In this document: one piece after another, positions 16,886 through 24,396 of the stretch
How the letters are laid out: each line of letters begins with the position of its first letter
Numbering within the stretch: the stretch's first letter is position 1
Assembly: GCF_017876775.1 (NCBI RefSeq)
Contig: NZ_JAGIOP010000002.1
Coordinates: 1,798,001-1,862,000 of the forward strand
Source: Mycolicibacterium lutetiense
GTDB taxonomy: Bacteria > Actinomycetota > Actinomycetes > Mycobacteriales > Mycobacteriaceae
DNA: 64,000 nt
Direction of reading: 5' to 3'
Program-made: the position numbers and the translations under genes
Notes under the pieces: generated by a model
The model's database searches: none
The model's input: the letters and a program-made list of their open reading frames with translations, nothing else
What the model was told of the DNA's origin: nothing

Positions 16886-17905
16886 ATGACGACGCTCCCC
16901 GCCCTTCTGCAACCAGGGCTCCCGCCCGCGAAGGGGCCCATTTCCGCCGCCCTGATCGAGCGGCTCGGCGACCGCGCCCCACACAATCATCTCGAGCCGG
17001 TGTGGGTGCCGCTGCGCGATGTCGACCCACTCCAACTTGACCTGCAGTTGGCGCTCTACATCTGCTACGAATTGCACTACCGGGGCTTCGCCGGCGTCGA
17101 TCAGGACTGGGAATGGAACGCCGGGCTGCTGCACTTGCGGTCGCAGTTCGAACGGATCTTTCTTGCGGCGGTCCGCCGCGAGGTCGGCCAGATCGGTGCT
17201 GACGACACCGCCGAACGGGAGATGGCTCGTCTGTCCATCGAGCCCGCCGACGGGGCAGGCCCGTCGTATCACCTTCGCGATGAAGGCACGTGGGAGCAGA
17301 TGCGCGAGTACTTCGTGCACCGGTCGCTGTACCACCTGAAAGAGGGCGACCCGCACGCCTGGTTGATCCCCCGGCTGGCCGGCCAGGCGAAAGCCTCCTT
17401 CGTCGCCGTCGAATACGACGAGTACGGGGCGGGCTCAGCGAGCCGCCTCCACCAGAACCTGTTCGCCGACCTCTTGAGAGAAGCCGACCTGGACAACCGC
17501 TACCTCGGCTACCTGGATGCCGTACCGGCTGAAAGCCTGGCGCTGGTCAATCTGATGTCGATGTTCGGCTTGCACCGACGACTGCGGGGCGCCGCTGCGG
17601 GTCATTTCGCGGCCACCGAGATCACCTCCTCACCAGGATCGCAGCGGATGGTCGCCGCCTTGGAGCGCTTGGGCGCTCCCGAGGCGTGTGTGCGGTTCTA
17701 CCGCGAGCACGTTGAGGCCGACGCAGTGCACGAACAGGTTGTCCGTCACGACGTGGTGGGCAATCTCGTCAGCCGCGAACCTGAGCTGGACACGGACGTG
17801 GTGTTCGGGATTCGAGCCTTCGACGCGCTGGAAGACCGGCTGGCCGCTCACCTGATGGAGAGTTGGCAGGCGGGCCGCAGCTCGCTACCCCGGCCGCTTG
17901 CCTGA
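16886..17905 (+). CDS. Haem-oxygenase-like iron-containing redox enzyme
   Basis: 339-residue protein of the iron-containing redox enzyme family (haem-oxygenase-like fold, TENA/HDO relatives). Helical throughout. Likely metal ligands are in ICYELHYRGF (Glu/His near 60-64), FVHRSLYHLKEGDPH (about 138-152) and VEYDEYGAGSASRLHQNLF (Glu, Asp, His, about 172-190). Such proteins activate O2 with a di-iron or iron centre on varied substrates; the substrate here is unknown. It has a SigF promoter and overlaps convergently by 21 bp with a CDGSH Fe-S gene, suggesting a joint role. Confidence 0.8.
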   Translation: MTTLPALLQPGLPPAKGPISAALIERLGDRAPHNHLEPVWVPLRDVDPLQLDLQLALYICYELHYRGFAGVDQDWEWNAGLLHLRSQFERIFLAAVRREVGQIGADDTAEREMARLSIEPADGAGPSYHLRDEGTWEQMREYFVHRSLYHLKEGDPHAWLIPRLAGQAKASFVAVEYDEYGAGSASRLHQNLFADLLREADLDNRYLGYLDAVPAESLALVNLMSMFGLHRRLRGAAAGHFAATEITSSPGSQRMVAALERLGAPEACVRFYREHVEADAVHEQVVRHDVVGNLVSREPELDTDVVFGIRAFDALEDRLAAHLMESWQAGRSSLPRPLA

Positions 17906-18088
17906 TCGCGAAACTTTGCGATGGCTGGTGTCGCATAACGGATAGGACTTGGACCGCCGGCATGTACAGATGGCCACCATGAACCGATCTGACTCCACGA
18001 TGCTCCCATCGGGTAGTTCGATCCGTACCGGCCCCTCGACGAGGATCGGTCCGCCCTGAACCACCCGCACTTCCCGACGTTCTGTCAT
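17885..18088 (-). CDS. CDGSH-type iron-sulfur protein
   Basis: 67-residue protein with one CDGSH motif, CTCRRSKSYPLCDTSH, that ligates a [2Fe-2S] cluster through three Cys and one His; the motif has CDTSH in place of CDGSH. Start ATG 18088 gives MTERREVRVVQGGPILVEGP, a beta-rich N-terminal part. It overlaps the upstream methyltransferase gene by 4 nt (ATGA) and so is co-transcribed from the SigF promoter at 18805. Probable electron or cluster carrier, perhaps for the iron enzyme encoded opposite (inference). Confidence 0.85.
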   Translation of the reverse strand: MTERREVRVVQGGPILVEGPVRIELPDGSIVESDRFMVAICTCRRSKSYPLCDTSHRKVSRSGKRPG

Positions 18089-18795
18089 GGCTTGTCCGCC
18101 CTGATGACCACCAGTTCCTCTTCGGTCCTGGCATCCGCCAGCCGCCCGGTGTCGCGAAGCCAGCGAGTCTGTGAGTGCAGCACCGGACCGAATGGAATCC
18201 GCTGCACGGCAAAAACATCCGCATCGAGTCCGCTTTCGCGCAACAGCCTCACTGACTGCCCGACATCGGCGAATTCTGACTGGACCAGAAATAGGGACCC
18301 GCCATCGGCCAGGATGGCCGCGGCAGAGCGGCACAGGGGGTCAAGTACCAGCCGGCCATCCGGACCACCGTTCCAGGAAGCCGCCGGATCGGTCGACACG
18401 ACCACTCCCGTGGAGGTTTCCGGCGCTACCGGCACGTAGGGCGGATTGCACACCACGACATCGAAGGGTTCATCTTCCAGCGCCTGAGTCCAGGAACCGA
18501 GCCTGGCATCGACGTCGACCTGTGCGGCGAGCGCATTGGCCCGGGTACAGCGGATCGCGCTGGGCGAAATGTCCAGCGCCGCCACCGCGCTGGCCCCGAG
18601 ATTGGCCGCAGCGATGGCAACCACTCCGCTCCCGGCACACAGGTCCACCACCGTGCAGCCCGCCACTGCCCCACTTCGCTCCAGTGCTTCGACCAGCAAC
18701 CAGGAGTCGTGCTGGGGTCGGTAAACGCCCTCAGCGCCAACGGCAATGGTCTCTACGGCCATTTCAGCAGCCAATTCGCTTCTTCCGGACAGCAC
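18085..18795 (-). CDS. HemK2/PrmC-like class I methyltransferase
   Basis: 236 residues from GTG 18795, chosen because a SigF GGGTAC box ends 9 nt upstream; ATG 18762 is an alternative. SAM-binding VVDLCAGSGVVAIAA near residues 48-62 and the NPPYVP motif of glutamine/adenine N-methyltransferases near 115-120. HemK2-type enzymes methylate release factors or other proteins; the target here is unknown. The next gene is the CDGSH protein with a 4-nt overlap. Confidence 0.82.
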   Translation of the reverse strand: MLSGRSELAAEMAVETIAVGAEGVYRPQHDSWLLVEALERSGAVAGCTVVDLCAGSGVVAIAAANLGASAVAALDISPSAIRCTRANALAAQVDVDARLGSWTQALEDEPFDVVVCNPPYVPVAPETSTGVVVSTDPAASWNGGPDGRLVLDPLCRSAAAILADGGSLFLVQSEFADVGQSVRLLRESGLDADVFAVQRIPFGPVLHSQTRWLRDTGRLADARTEEELVVIRADKP

Positions 18796-18804
18796 CTCTA
18801 TTCG

Positions 18805-18829
18805 GTACCCACCCGGGCATTTCGCAAAC
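18805..18829 (-). promoter_or_regulatory. SigF-type promoter of methyltransferase-CDGSH operon
   Basis: Minus strand GTTT (18826-18829), 15 nt, GGGTAC (18805-18810), then 9 nt to GTG 18795. Confidence 0.78.
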
Positions 18830-18864
18830 TTCCCTGGCGGGTACAACTCCGTTCGTCACGTCAC

Positions 18865-18889
18865 GTTTAAGGCCGCCGCATCTGGGAAA
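18865..18889 (+). promoter_or_regulatory. Possible SigF-type promoter of the CsbD gene
   Basis: GTTT (18865-18868), 15 nt, GGGAAA (18884-18889). The -10 departs from GGGTAY in two bases, so this is weaker than the others. CsbD genes are often general-stress genes, which supports it. Confidence 0.4.
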
Positions 18890-18955
18890 TCCAGGGGGTG
18901 CGTGGAGAAGCCGCGTAGTAATCACCAATCCACTCCAGAAGCGGAAAGGTAAAGC

Positions 18956-19198
18956 ATGACCGAGAAGAACTCAGGACCTGAAGAAGGCATCAAGGGCGTC
19001 GTCGAGGATGTCAAGGGTAAGGCGAAGGAAGCAGTCGGCACCGTGACCGGCCGCGAAGACCTTGTGCGCGAGGGCAAAGCCCAGCAGGACAAGGCCGACG
19101 CTCAGCGCGACGTCGCCAAGAAGGAGGCTGAAGCCGAGTCGGCCCGGGCGGGCGCCAAGGCCGCCGAGAAGCGAGAGCAGGCGCATCAGCGTCCCTAG
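18956..19198 (+). CDS. CsbD-family stress protein
   Basis: 80-residue highly charged, Ala/Lys/Glu-rich helical protein. The N-terminal half, EGIKGVVEDVKGKAKEAVGT followed by GREDLVREGKAQQDKADAQRD, is the CsbD-like repeat; the rest is a coiled helix (KKEAEAESARAGAKAAEKREQ). No Cys, no membrane segment. CsbD proteins accumulate in general stress and stationary phase; biochemical role unknown. ATG 18956 follows GGAAAGG. A strong hairpin terminator lies 16 nt after the stop. Confidence 0.85.
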   Translation: MTEKNSGPEEGIKGVVEDVKGKAKEAVGTVTGREDLVREGKAQQDKADAQRDVAKKEAEAESARAGAKAAEKREQAHQRP

Positions 19199-19213
19199 CG
19201 CGGCCTGATTGAC

Positions 19214-19249
19214 GAGATGGGCCCAGCCGACGTCGGCTGGGCCCATCTC
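19214..19249. terminator. Perfect palindromic terminator between csbD and usfY2
   Basis: Two 18-nt arms (GAGATGGGCCCAGCCGAC and its exact inverse) with no loop base, GC-rich stem. The plus-strand side is followed by TTATGTTCTC. It lies between two convergent genes and probably serves both. Confidence 0.85.
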
Positions 19250-19262
19250 TTATGTTCTCAGT

Positions 19263-19571
19263 TCAGCTGTTCGGTGCTTGCCTGATCACCTCGGGGTGCT
19301 CTGCGTACCAACGTTCTTCGATACGCCGCACGCGCAGGTGCGCGACGGCGAGCCACAGCCCGCCGGCCAGCAGGCCCACAGCGGCCAGGATCGCGAGCAG
19401 TACCCCGATGCCGGTGTTGCCGGTCGCGAAGCCCACCAGACACGCGACGAACATCACCACACCGAGGCCCACCAGAACCAGCGCGGGCATGTTGCGGTTG
19501 TCCTTCATCGACTCGCCGGCATGCGGCCGGGTTGTCCTGGCGTGGTCGACCGGATCGTCAGGGCCCTTCAT
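19263..19571 (-). CDS. UsfY-like membrane protein 2
   Basis: 102 residues from ATG 19571 (GGGAGG four bases upstream; ATG 19574 also possible). DPVDHARTTRPHAGESMKDN at the N terminus is identical to UsfY-like protein 1, followed by two membrane helices and HLRVRRIEERWYAEHPEV. About half of all residues match protein 1, so the two are paralogues from an older duplication. A weak SigF-like promoter (19608-19634) lies upstream, overlapping the end of the PAS-ANTAR gene. Confidence 0.75.
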   Translation of the reverse strand: MKGPDDPVDHARTTRPHAGESMKDNRNMPALVLVGLGVVMFVACLVGFATGNTGIGVLLAILAAVGLLAGGLWLAVAHLRVRRIEERWYAEHPEVIRQAPNS

Positions 19572-19607
19572 CATTCCTCCCGGTTCGCTTCGAGTAGCGC
19601 CGGGAGA

Positions 19608-19634
19608 CTTCCCTGGACGAGGCCGGGCTAAACC
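19608..19634 (-). promoter_or_regulatory. Possible SigF-type promoter of usfY-like gene 2
   Basis: Minus strand GGTTT (19630-19634), 16 nt, GGGAAG (19608-19613). The -35 and spacing are right; the -10 is poor. Confidence 0.4.
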
Positions 19635-20314
19635 TCCCGGCTGACCCGCTGATGGGTGGTGAGCAGCAGCCGATCCAGGACCGCGCGGCTGGGCAGCGTC
19701 TCGGTGTAGTCGAGCTCCAGGAAATCTATTGCCAGCTGTTCGGCCAAGAGACGCAGTTTGGTGTTGGTTTCCTGCGAGCGCCATTTCAGTAGTTCGAACG
19801 CCGCGTCGGCATTGATCCGATAGATCAGCATCAGCATGCCCTTGGCCTGCTCGATGACACCGCGGGCCTCGGCGATCTCGGCCACCACTTCGGTGACAGC
19901 GTCCTCGCGTACCTGCGTAATCGTCGGTGAGACATCGACATAGAAGCCGTGTGTTCCGATGATCGCACCGGCGTCGTCGAAGAGCTGGTCCCCGACCACG
20001 ACGACGTGGCGGACAGCACCGGCCACATCGATGATCCGGTGCCGGGTGCTGAATGCGCCCGAGGTGCGCCGGATCTCCAGAAGGGTTGCAGCCACCTGCC
20101 CGTAGTCCTCGGGGTGCTTGTGCGAGAGCACCAGCTCGGTCGTTGGGTGAGCCGTGCCGGGCTCATAGCCGTGCATCCGCTCCACCTGTGGGGACCACTC
20201 CCAGCGCTCGTCGGCGAAGTAGAACCGGAACCAACCGACACGCTGCGGCTCGCCGCCGGCGAGCGCATACTCGACCGGTGACTCGGGGTTCCCCGCAGCC
20301 GGGTCAGTCGTCAC
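19628..20314 (-). CDS. PAS-ANTAR signalling protein
   Basis: 228 residues from GTG 20314; a TATTCT -10-like box 7 nt upstream suggests a leaderless start. N-terminal PAS fold (about 20-125: WFRFYFADERWEWSPQVERM, HPEDYGQVAATLLEI, HRIIDVAGAVRHVVV) of the PAS_3 type. C-terminal ANTAR domain (about 140-200: ARGVIEQAKGMLMLIYRI and AAFELLKWRSQETNTKLR), which binds two-hairpin RNA antiterminators. It would couple a small-molecule or redox signal to transcription elongation. Its RNA targets are not identified here. Confidence 0.87.
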   Translation of the reverse strand: MTTDPAAGNPESPVEYALAGGEPQRVGWFRFYFADERWEWSPQVERMHGYEPGTAHPTTELVLSHKHPEDYGQVAATLLEIRRTSGAFSTRHRIIDVAGAVRHVVVVGDQLFDDAGAIIGTHGFYVDVSPTITQVREDAVTEVVAEIAEARGVIEQAKGMLMLIYRINADAAFELLKWRSQETNTKLRLLAEQLAIDFLELDYTETLPSRAVLDRLLLTTHQRVSREV

Positions 20315-20385
20315 GGAACGAGAATATCGCGTCGAGTTGGCGGCGACGCACCCGATTGTCACAGGTGGGGTCTACATTCGGCGCC

Positions 20386-20949
20386 GTGATACGGCTTCGG
20401 ATCAAGCTCTCCATCGCGGCCGGTGCGGCGGCGGCGGCCGCGAGTCACCTGGCCGGCGTCGACGTGGCATGGAGCCTGGTCATCGGCGTCCTGATGCCGC
20501 TGGTCCTGGCCGCCACGCCGCGCCTGCTGCTGGGCGCATTCCATGGGGCCGCCACTCCCAGCGTCCGCGAGCAAGCGTCGACCGAGATGACCGGTCTGGA
20601 GTTCGAGGACCACGTGGCCCACATCGCGCGAAAGTGTGGGCTGCCGGTGATGATGACTCCCCTCACCGGTGACTGGGGTGTGGATCTGATCGTCGGTCAC
20701 CGGCCGAACCGGATTGCCGTGCAGTGCAAACGACTGTCACGGCCGGTGGGAGCGGGCGCCGTGCAGGAGGTGGTCGCGGGCGCGCCGATGCAGGATTGCA
20801 CCAGGACCATGGTGGTGACCAACAACGAATTCACTCCGGCCGCACGCAAACTCGCCGAGCTTCACGGTTGCGAGTTGGTGGGCGGAGCCGACCTGCCCAG
20901 GCTCAAGTCGATCCTGCGCCGAGCTGCGTCGCCGGAACTCGCGCCTTAG
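20386..20949 (+). CDS. Membrane-anchored Mrr-like restriction endonuclease
   Basis: 187 residues from GTG 20386; TACATT 7 nt upstream suggests a leaderless start. Two N-terminal hydrophobic stretches (about 8-20 and 25-45) precede an Mrr-type PD-(D/E)xK nuclease domain (about 65-185): GLEFEDHVAHIARKCG, GDWGVDLIV with the catalytic Asp, and AVQCKR supplying the Q-x-K pair. No methylase is encoded nearby, so it may cut modified DNA or have a repair role. Its 3' end overlaps lat by 4 nt, convergently. Confidence 0.82.
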   Translation: MIRLRIKLSIAAGAAAAAASHLAGVDVAWSLVIGVLMPLVLAATPRLLLGAFHGAATPSVREQASTEMTGLEFEDHVAHIARKCGLPVMMTPLTGDWGVDLIVGHRPNRIAVQCKRLSRPVGAGAVQEVVAGAPMQDCTRTMVVTNNEFTPAARKLAELHGCELVGGADLPRLKSILRRAASPELAP

Positions 20950-22292
20950 CCTGTCAGAGGCGATCTCAGCGCGGCCCGCACAGCGTCGAGACATTCGTCG
21001 ATCTCCCTGCGCGTCACGGTCAGCGCCGGCCGGAACCGCACCGAGTCAGGCCCGCTCGGCAGCATGACGACGTGGTTGCCCCACAATCGGCGGATCAGCT
21101 CATCCCGCGCGGCCGCGGTGGGCAGGCTGAATGCACACATCAGGCCGCGACCACGGGGATCGAGCACTGTGTCGGGGAAATCCGTTGCCAGGAAAGATAA
21201 CTGGCCGCGGAGATAGGCGCCGGTCACCGCGGCGTTGCGGAACAGATCCTCGCCCTCGATGACCTCGAGGATTCGCCGTGAGCGCACCATGTCCACCAGG
21301 TTGCCACCCCAGGTCGAGTTGATCCGCGAGCTCAACATGAAGACATTGTCGGCGACCTCGTCCACGCGCCGGCCGGCCATCACGCCACACACCTGGGTCT
21401 TCTTCCCGAAGGCCACCACATCCGGTGTGACCCCCATTTGCTGGTAGGCCCAGGCAGTTCCGGTGATGCCGCACCCGGTCTGCACCTCGTCGAAGATCAG
21501 CAAGGCATCGCATTCGTCGCACAGTTCCCGCATTGCGGCGAAGAACTGCGGCCGCATGTGCCGGTCACCACCCTCACCCTGGATCGGCTCGGCGATAAAA
21601 CAGGCGATGTCGTGCGGGTCGGCCTCGAATGCCGCCCTTGCCTGACGTAGCGAATCAGCTTCGAGTGCAGCGATATCCACGCCCGGACGAAGGTATGGGG
21701 CATCAATGCGCGGCCAGTCGAACTTCGGGAAACGGGCCACCTTGACCGGATCGGTGTTGGTCAGCGACATGGTGTAGCCGCTGCGGCCGTGGAAGGCTCC
21801 GCGCAGATGCAGCACCATGGTGCCCAGCGCGGGGTCGATCCCGCGGGACTCGTTGTGGCGGCTCTTCCAGTCGAACGCCACCTTGAGTGCATTCTCGACC
21901 GCCAGCGCTCCGCCGTCGACGAAGAACAGATGCGGCAGGTCCGGGTCGCCGAGCACGCGGCGGAAGGTGTCGACGAACCGAGCCATCGGCACGCTGTAGA
22001 TGTCGGAATTGCTCGGCTTGTTCACCGCGGCCTGAACAAGTTCCGACCGGAAGGCTTCAGCGCCGGGAAAATCCCCGGCCAGCGCCGGATGGTTCATGCC
22101 GAGTGCGGACGAGGCGAAGAAGGTGAACATGTCCAAGAACCGAACGCCGGTGCGGGCATCCACCAGATACGACCCTCGGGAACGGTCCAGATCGAGGACG
22201 AAATCGAAGCCGTCGGTCAGGATGCTGCGCGCCAGGACAGCTCGTACCCGGTCAGGAGTCACGCATGGCGTGGTCGTCAGCACTGCAGTCAT
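20946..22292 (-). CDS. lat: L-lysine 6-aminotransferase
   Basis: 448-residue class III PLP aminotransferase that moves the epsilon-amino group of lysine to 2-oxoglutarate, giving piperideine-6-carboxylate. HLRGAFHGRSGYTMSLTNTD, FDEVQTGCGITG (PLP-binding Asp) and VVAFGKKTQVCG with the Schiff-base Lys near residue 297. It matches LAT (Rv3290c), which is strongly induced in persistence. The next enzyme of the pathway, pcd, lies across lrpA. A perfect 7+1+7 palindrome at 22336-22350 sits in its promoter region. Confidence 0.94.
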   Translation of the reverse strand: MTAVLTTTPCVTPDRVRAVLARSILTDGFDFVLDLDRSRGSYLVDARTGVRFLDMFTFFASSALGMNHPALAGDFPGAEAFRSELVQAAVNKPSNSDIYSVPMARFVDTFRRVLGDPDLPHLFFVDGGALAVENALKVAFDWKSRHNESRGIDPALGTMVLHLRGAFHGRSGYTMSLTNTDPVKVARFPKFDWPRIDAPYLRPGVDIAALEADSLRQARAAFEADPHDIACFIAEPIQGEGGDRHMRPQFFAAMRELCDECDALLIFDEVQTGCGITGTAWAYQQMGVTPDVVAFGKKTQVCGVMAGRRVDEVADNVFMLSSRINSTWGGNLVDMVRSRRILEVIEGEDLFRNAAVTGAYLRGQLSFLATDFPDTVLDPRGRGLMCAFSLPTAAARDELIRRLWGNHVVMLPSGPDSVRFRPALTVTRREIDECLDAVRAALRSPLTG

Positions 22293-22335
22293 GACGCCAT
22301 TTTAGCGGAATCTTTACGGCGTTTACCTTAATTGA

Positions 22336-22350
22336 CCGTAACAGTTACGG
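22336..22350. promoter_or_regulatory. Candidate LrpA operator in front of lat
   Basis: CCGTAACAGTTACGG, a perfect palindrome about a single A, 44-58 bp before the lat start and overlapping the lrpA stop codon (22345-22347). Part of a second TTACGG copy lies closer to lat, near 22312. Position and symmetry suit a regulator of the lat promoter. Confidence 0.5.
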
Positions 22351-22809
22351 AACATAGCTTCTTTCACTGTAAAATGTCTGCAAAATGATCGTGCTTCGGG
22401 TGCGGACGTTGGCCGCGGTCCTGATCCGCTGGAGCAGTTCTTCCAAGGCCCGGGCCGAGGCGACCCGGACCAGCAGGACGTAGCTCTCCTCACCGGCCAC
22501 CGAGTGGCACGATTCGATTTCGGGGATGCCCTGCAACCGGGCGGGTGCATCATCGGGTTGGGACGGATCGAGAGGGGTGATGGCGACGAACGCCGAGAGC
22601 ATGTTGCCCAGCGCCTCGGGATTGAGCCGTGCCGCGTACCCGGTGACCACTCCCCGCGACTCCAACCGGCGCACGCGTGCCTGCACCGCCGAGACCGACA
22701 ATCCGGCCACCGCGGCCAATTGCGCCAGGGTGGCCCTGCCGTCAGCCACCAGTGTGCGGACCAGGATCCGGTCGGTGTCGTCGAGCACGTATTCATCGGC
22801 TTCGCCCAT
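22345..22809 (-). CDS. lrpA: Lrp/AsnC-family regulator LrpA
   Basis: 154 residues. N-terminal HTH (LAQLAAVAGLSVSAVQARVRRLESRGVV shows helices 2 and 3) and a C-terminal RAM effector domain (SAFVAITPL, CHSVAGEESYVLLVRV). Start ATG 22809 gives MGEADEYVLDDTDRILVRTL. It matches LrpA (Rv3291c), which binds amino acids and controls lat. It lies between lat (52 bp) and the divergent pcd (27 bp), well placed to control both. Confidence 0.93.
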   Translation of the reverse strand: MGEADEYVLDDTDRILVRTLVADGRATLAQLAAVAGLSVSAVQARVRRLESRGVVTGYAARLNPEALGNMLSAFVAITPLDPSQPDDAPARLQGIPEIESCHSVAGEESYVLLVRVASARALEELLQRIRTAANVRTRSTIILQTFYSERSYVP

Positions 22810-22836
22810 GGCCGCAGTCAACCAGAAAGGCACCCG

Positions 22837-24387
22837 ATGACCACCACCGAACGGACCGATCTTCCCACCAGCGAGGAGCTGCGCCGGCGGGTGCGGCTGG
22901 CCCTGGAGGCCGTCGGTGCACGGGTCGACCTGGGCGATCCGACCGCCTCGGACGGTGGCCTGCATGCGAGCACCCCGATCAGCGGGGACGTGCTGTTCAC
23001 CCTGACCGAAGACCGCCCCGAACAGGTTGATGCTGCGATTGCCGCTGCCGCACAATCCTTCTCGACTTGGCGCACCACCCCGGCACCGGTACGCGGTGCA
23101 CTGGTGGCACGCCTTGGCGAGTTGCTCGTCGAACACAAGGCCGATCTGGCAACGCTGGTGACAGTGGAGGCAGGCAAGATCACCTCCGAGGCGCTGGGCG
23201 AGGTGCAGGAGATGATCGACATCTGCCAGTTCGCGGTCGGCCTGTCACGCCAGTTGTACGGCCGCACCATCGCTTCCGAACGGCCCGGGCACCGCCTGAT
23301 GGAAACCTGGCACCCGTTGGGCGTCGTCGGCGTGGTCACCGCATTCAACTTTCCGGTCGCGGTGTGGGCATGGAACACCGCGATCGCCCTGGCCTGCGGC
23401 GACACCGTCGTGTGGAAACCGTCGGAGCTGACTCCACTCACCGCGATCGCATGCCAGGCCCTGATCGAGCGCGCGGCATCGGACGTAGGTGCACCGACAA
23501 CGGTGAGCCGGCTCGTCCTCGGCGGGCGTGAGCTGGGCGAACAGCTCGTCGACGATCCGCGGGTGGCGCTGGTCAGTGCGACCGGCTCGGTGCGGATGGG
23601 CCAGCAGGTCGGCCCACGGGTCGCGGCGCGGTTCGGCAAGACGCTGCTCGAACTCGGTGGCAACAATGCCGCGATCGTGACGCCGTCGGCCGATCTGGAC
23701 CTCGCGGTGCGGGCCATCGTGTTCTCGGCCGCGGGTACCGCGGGACAACGCTGCACCACGCTGCGGCGGCTGATCGTGCACTCGTCGGTCGCCGACGACC
23801 TGCTGTCCCGGATCGTCTCGGCCTATCAGAGTCTGCCGATCGGTGACCCGAGCGTGGACGGGACGCTGGTCGGCCCGCTCATTCACACCCGCGCGTACCG
23901 GGACATGGTCGGGGCGTTGGAGCAGGCCCGCGCCGACGGCGGCGAGGTTTTCGGCGGTGAGCGCTACGATCTAGGTGACGAGGGTGCGTTCTACGTCGCC
24001 CCCGCGGTGGTGCGGATGCCGGCTCAGACCACCGTCGTGCACACCGAGACCTTCGCCCCGATCCTCTACGTGCTGACCTACGACGAGATCGACGACGCGA
24101 TCGCCCTGAACAACGCAGTACCGCAGGGTCTTTCGTCGGCGATCTTCACCACCGATGTGCGGGAGGCCGAGCGGTTCATGGCCGCCGACGGATCCGACTG
24201 CGGTATCGCCAACGTCAACATCGGAACCTCCGGCGCCGAGATCGGCGGTGCGTTCGGCGGCGAGAAGCACACCGGCGGCGGCCGCGAGTCGGGCTCAGAC
24301 GCCTGGAAGGCGTACATGCGGCGCGCGACCAACACGGTCAACTACTCCTCGGAACTCCCGCTGGCCCAGGGTGTGCATTTCGGGTAG
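22837..24387 (+). CDS. pcd: Piperideine-6-carboxylate (aminoadipate semialdehyde) dehydrogenase
   Basis: 516-residue NAD-dependent aldehyde dehydrogenase (ALDH7-like). ELGGNN carries the general-base Glu near residue 280, and GTAGQRCTT the catalytic Cys near residue 305; FNFPVAVWAWN is typical. It oxidises the product of Lat to 2-aminoadipate. ATG 22837 gives MTTTERTDLPTSEELRRRVR. It is divergent from lrpA and followed after 9 bp by an SDR gene. Confidence 0.93.
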   Translation: MTTTERTDLPTSEELRRRVRLALEAVGARVDLGDPTASDGGLHASTPISGDVLFTLTEDRPEQVDAAIAAAAQSFSTWRTTPAPVRGALVARLGELLVEHKADLATLVTVEAGKITSEALGEVQEMIDICQFAVGLSRQLYGRTIASERPGHRLMETWHPLGVVGVVTAFNFPVAVWAWNTAIALACGDTVVWKPSELTPLTAIACQALIERAASDVGAPTTVSRLVLGGRELGEQLVDDPRVALVSATGSVRMGQQVGPRVAARFGKTLLELGGNNAAIVTPSADLDLAVRAIVFSAAGTAGQRCTTLRRLIVHSSVADDLLSRIVSAYQSLPIGDPSVDGTLVGPLIHTRAYRDMVGALEQARADGGEVFGGERYDLGDEGAFYVAPAVVRMPAQTTVVHTETFAPILYVLTYDEIDDAIALNNAVPQGLSSAIFTTDVREAERFMAADGSDCGIANVNIGTSGAEIGGAFGGEKHTGGGRESGSDAWKAYMRRATNTVNYSSELPLAQGVHFG

Positions 24388-24396
24388 GAACGACCC

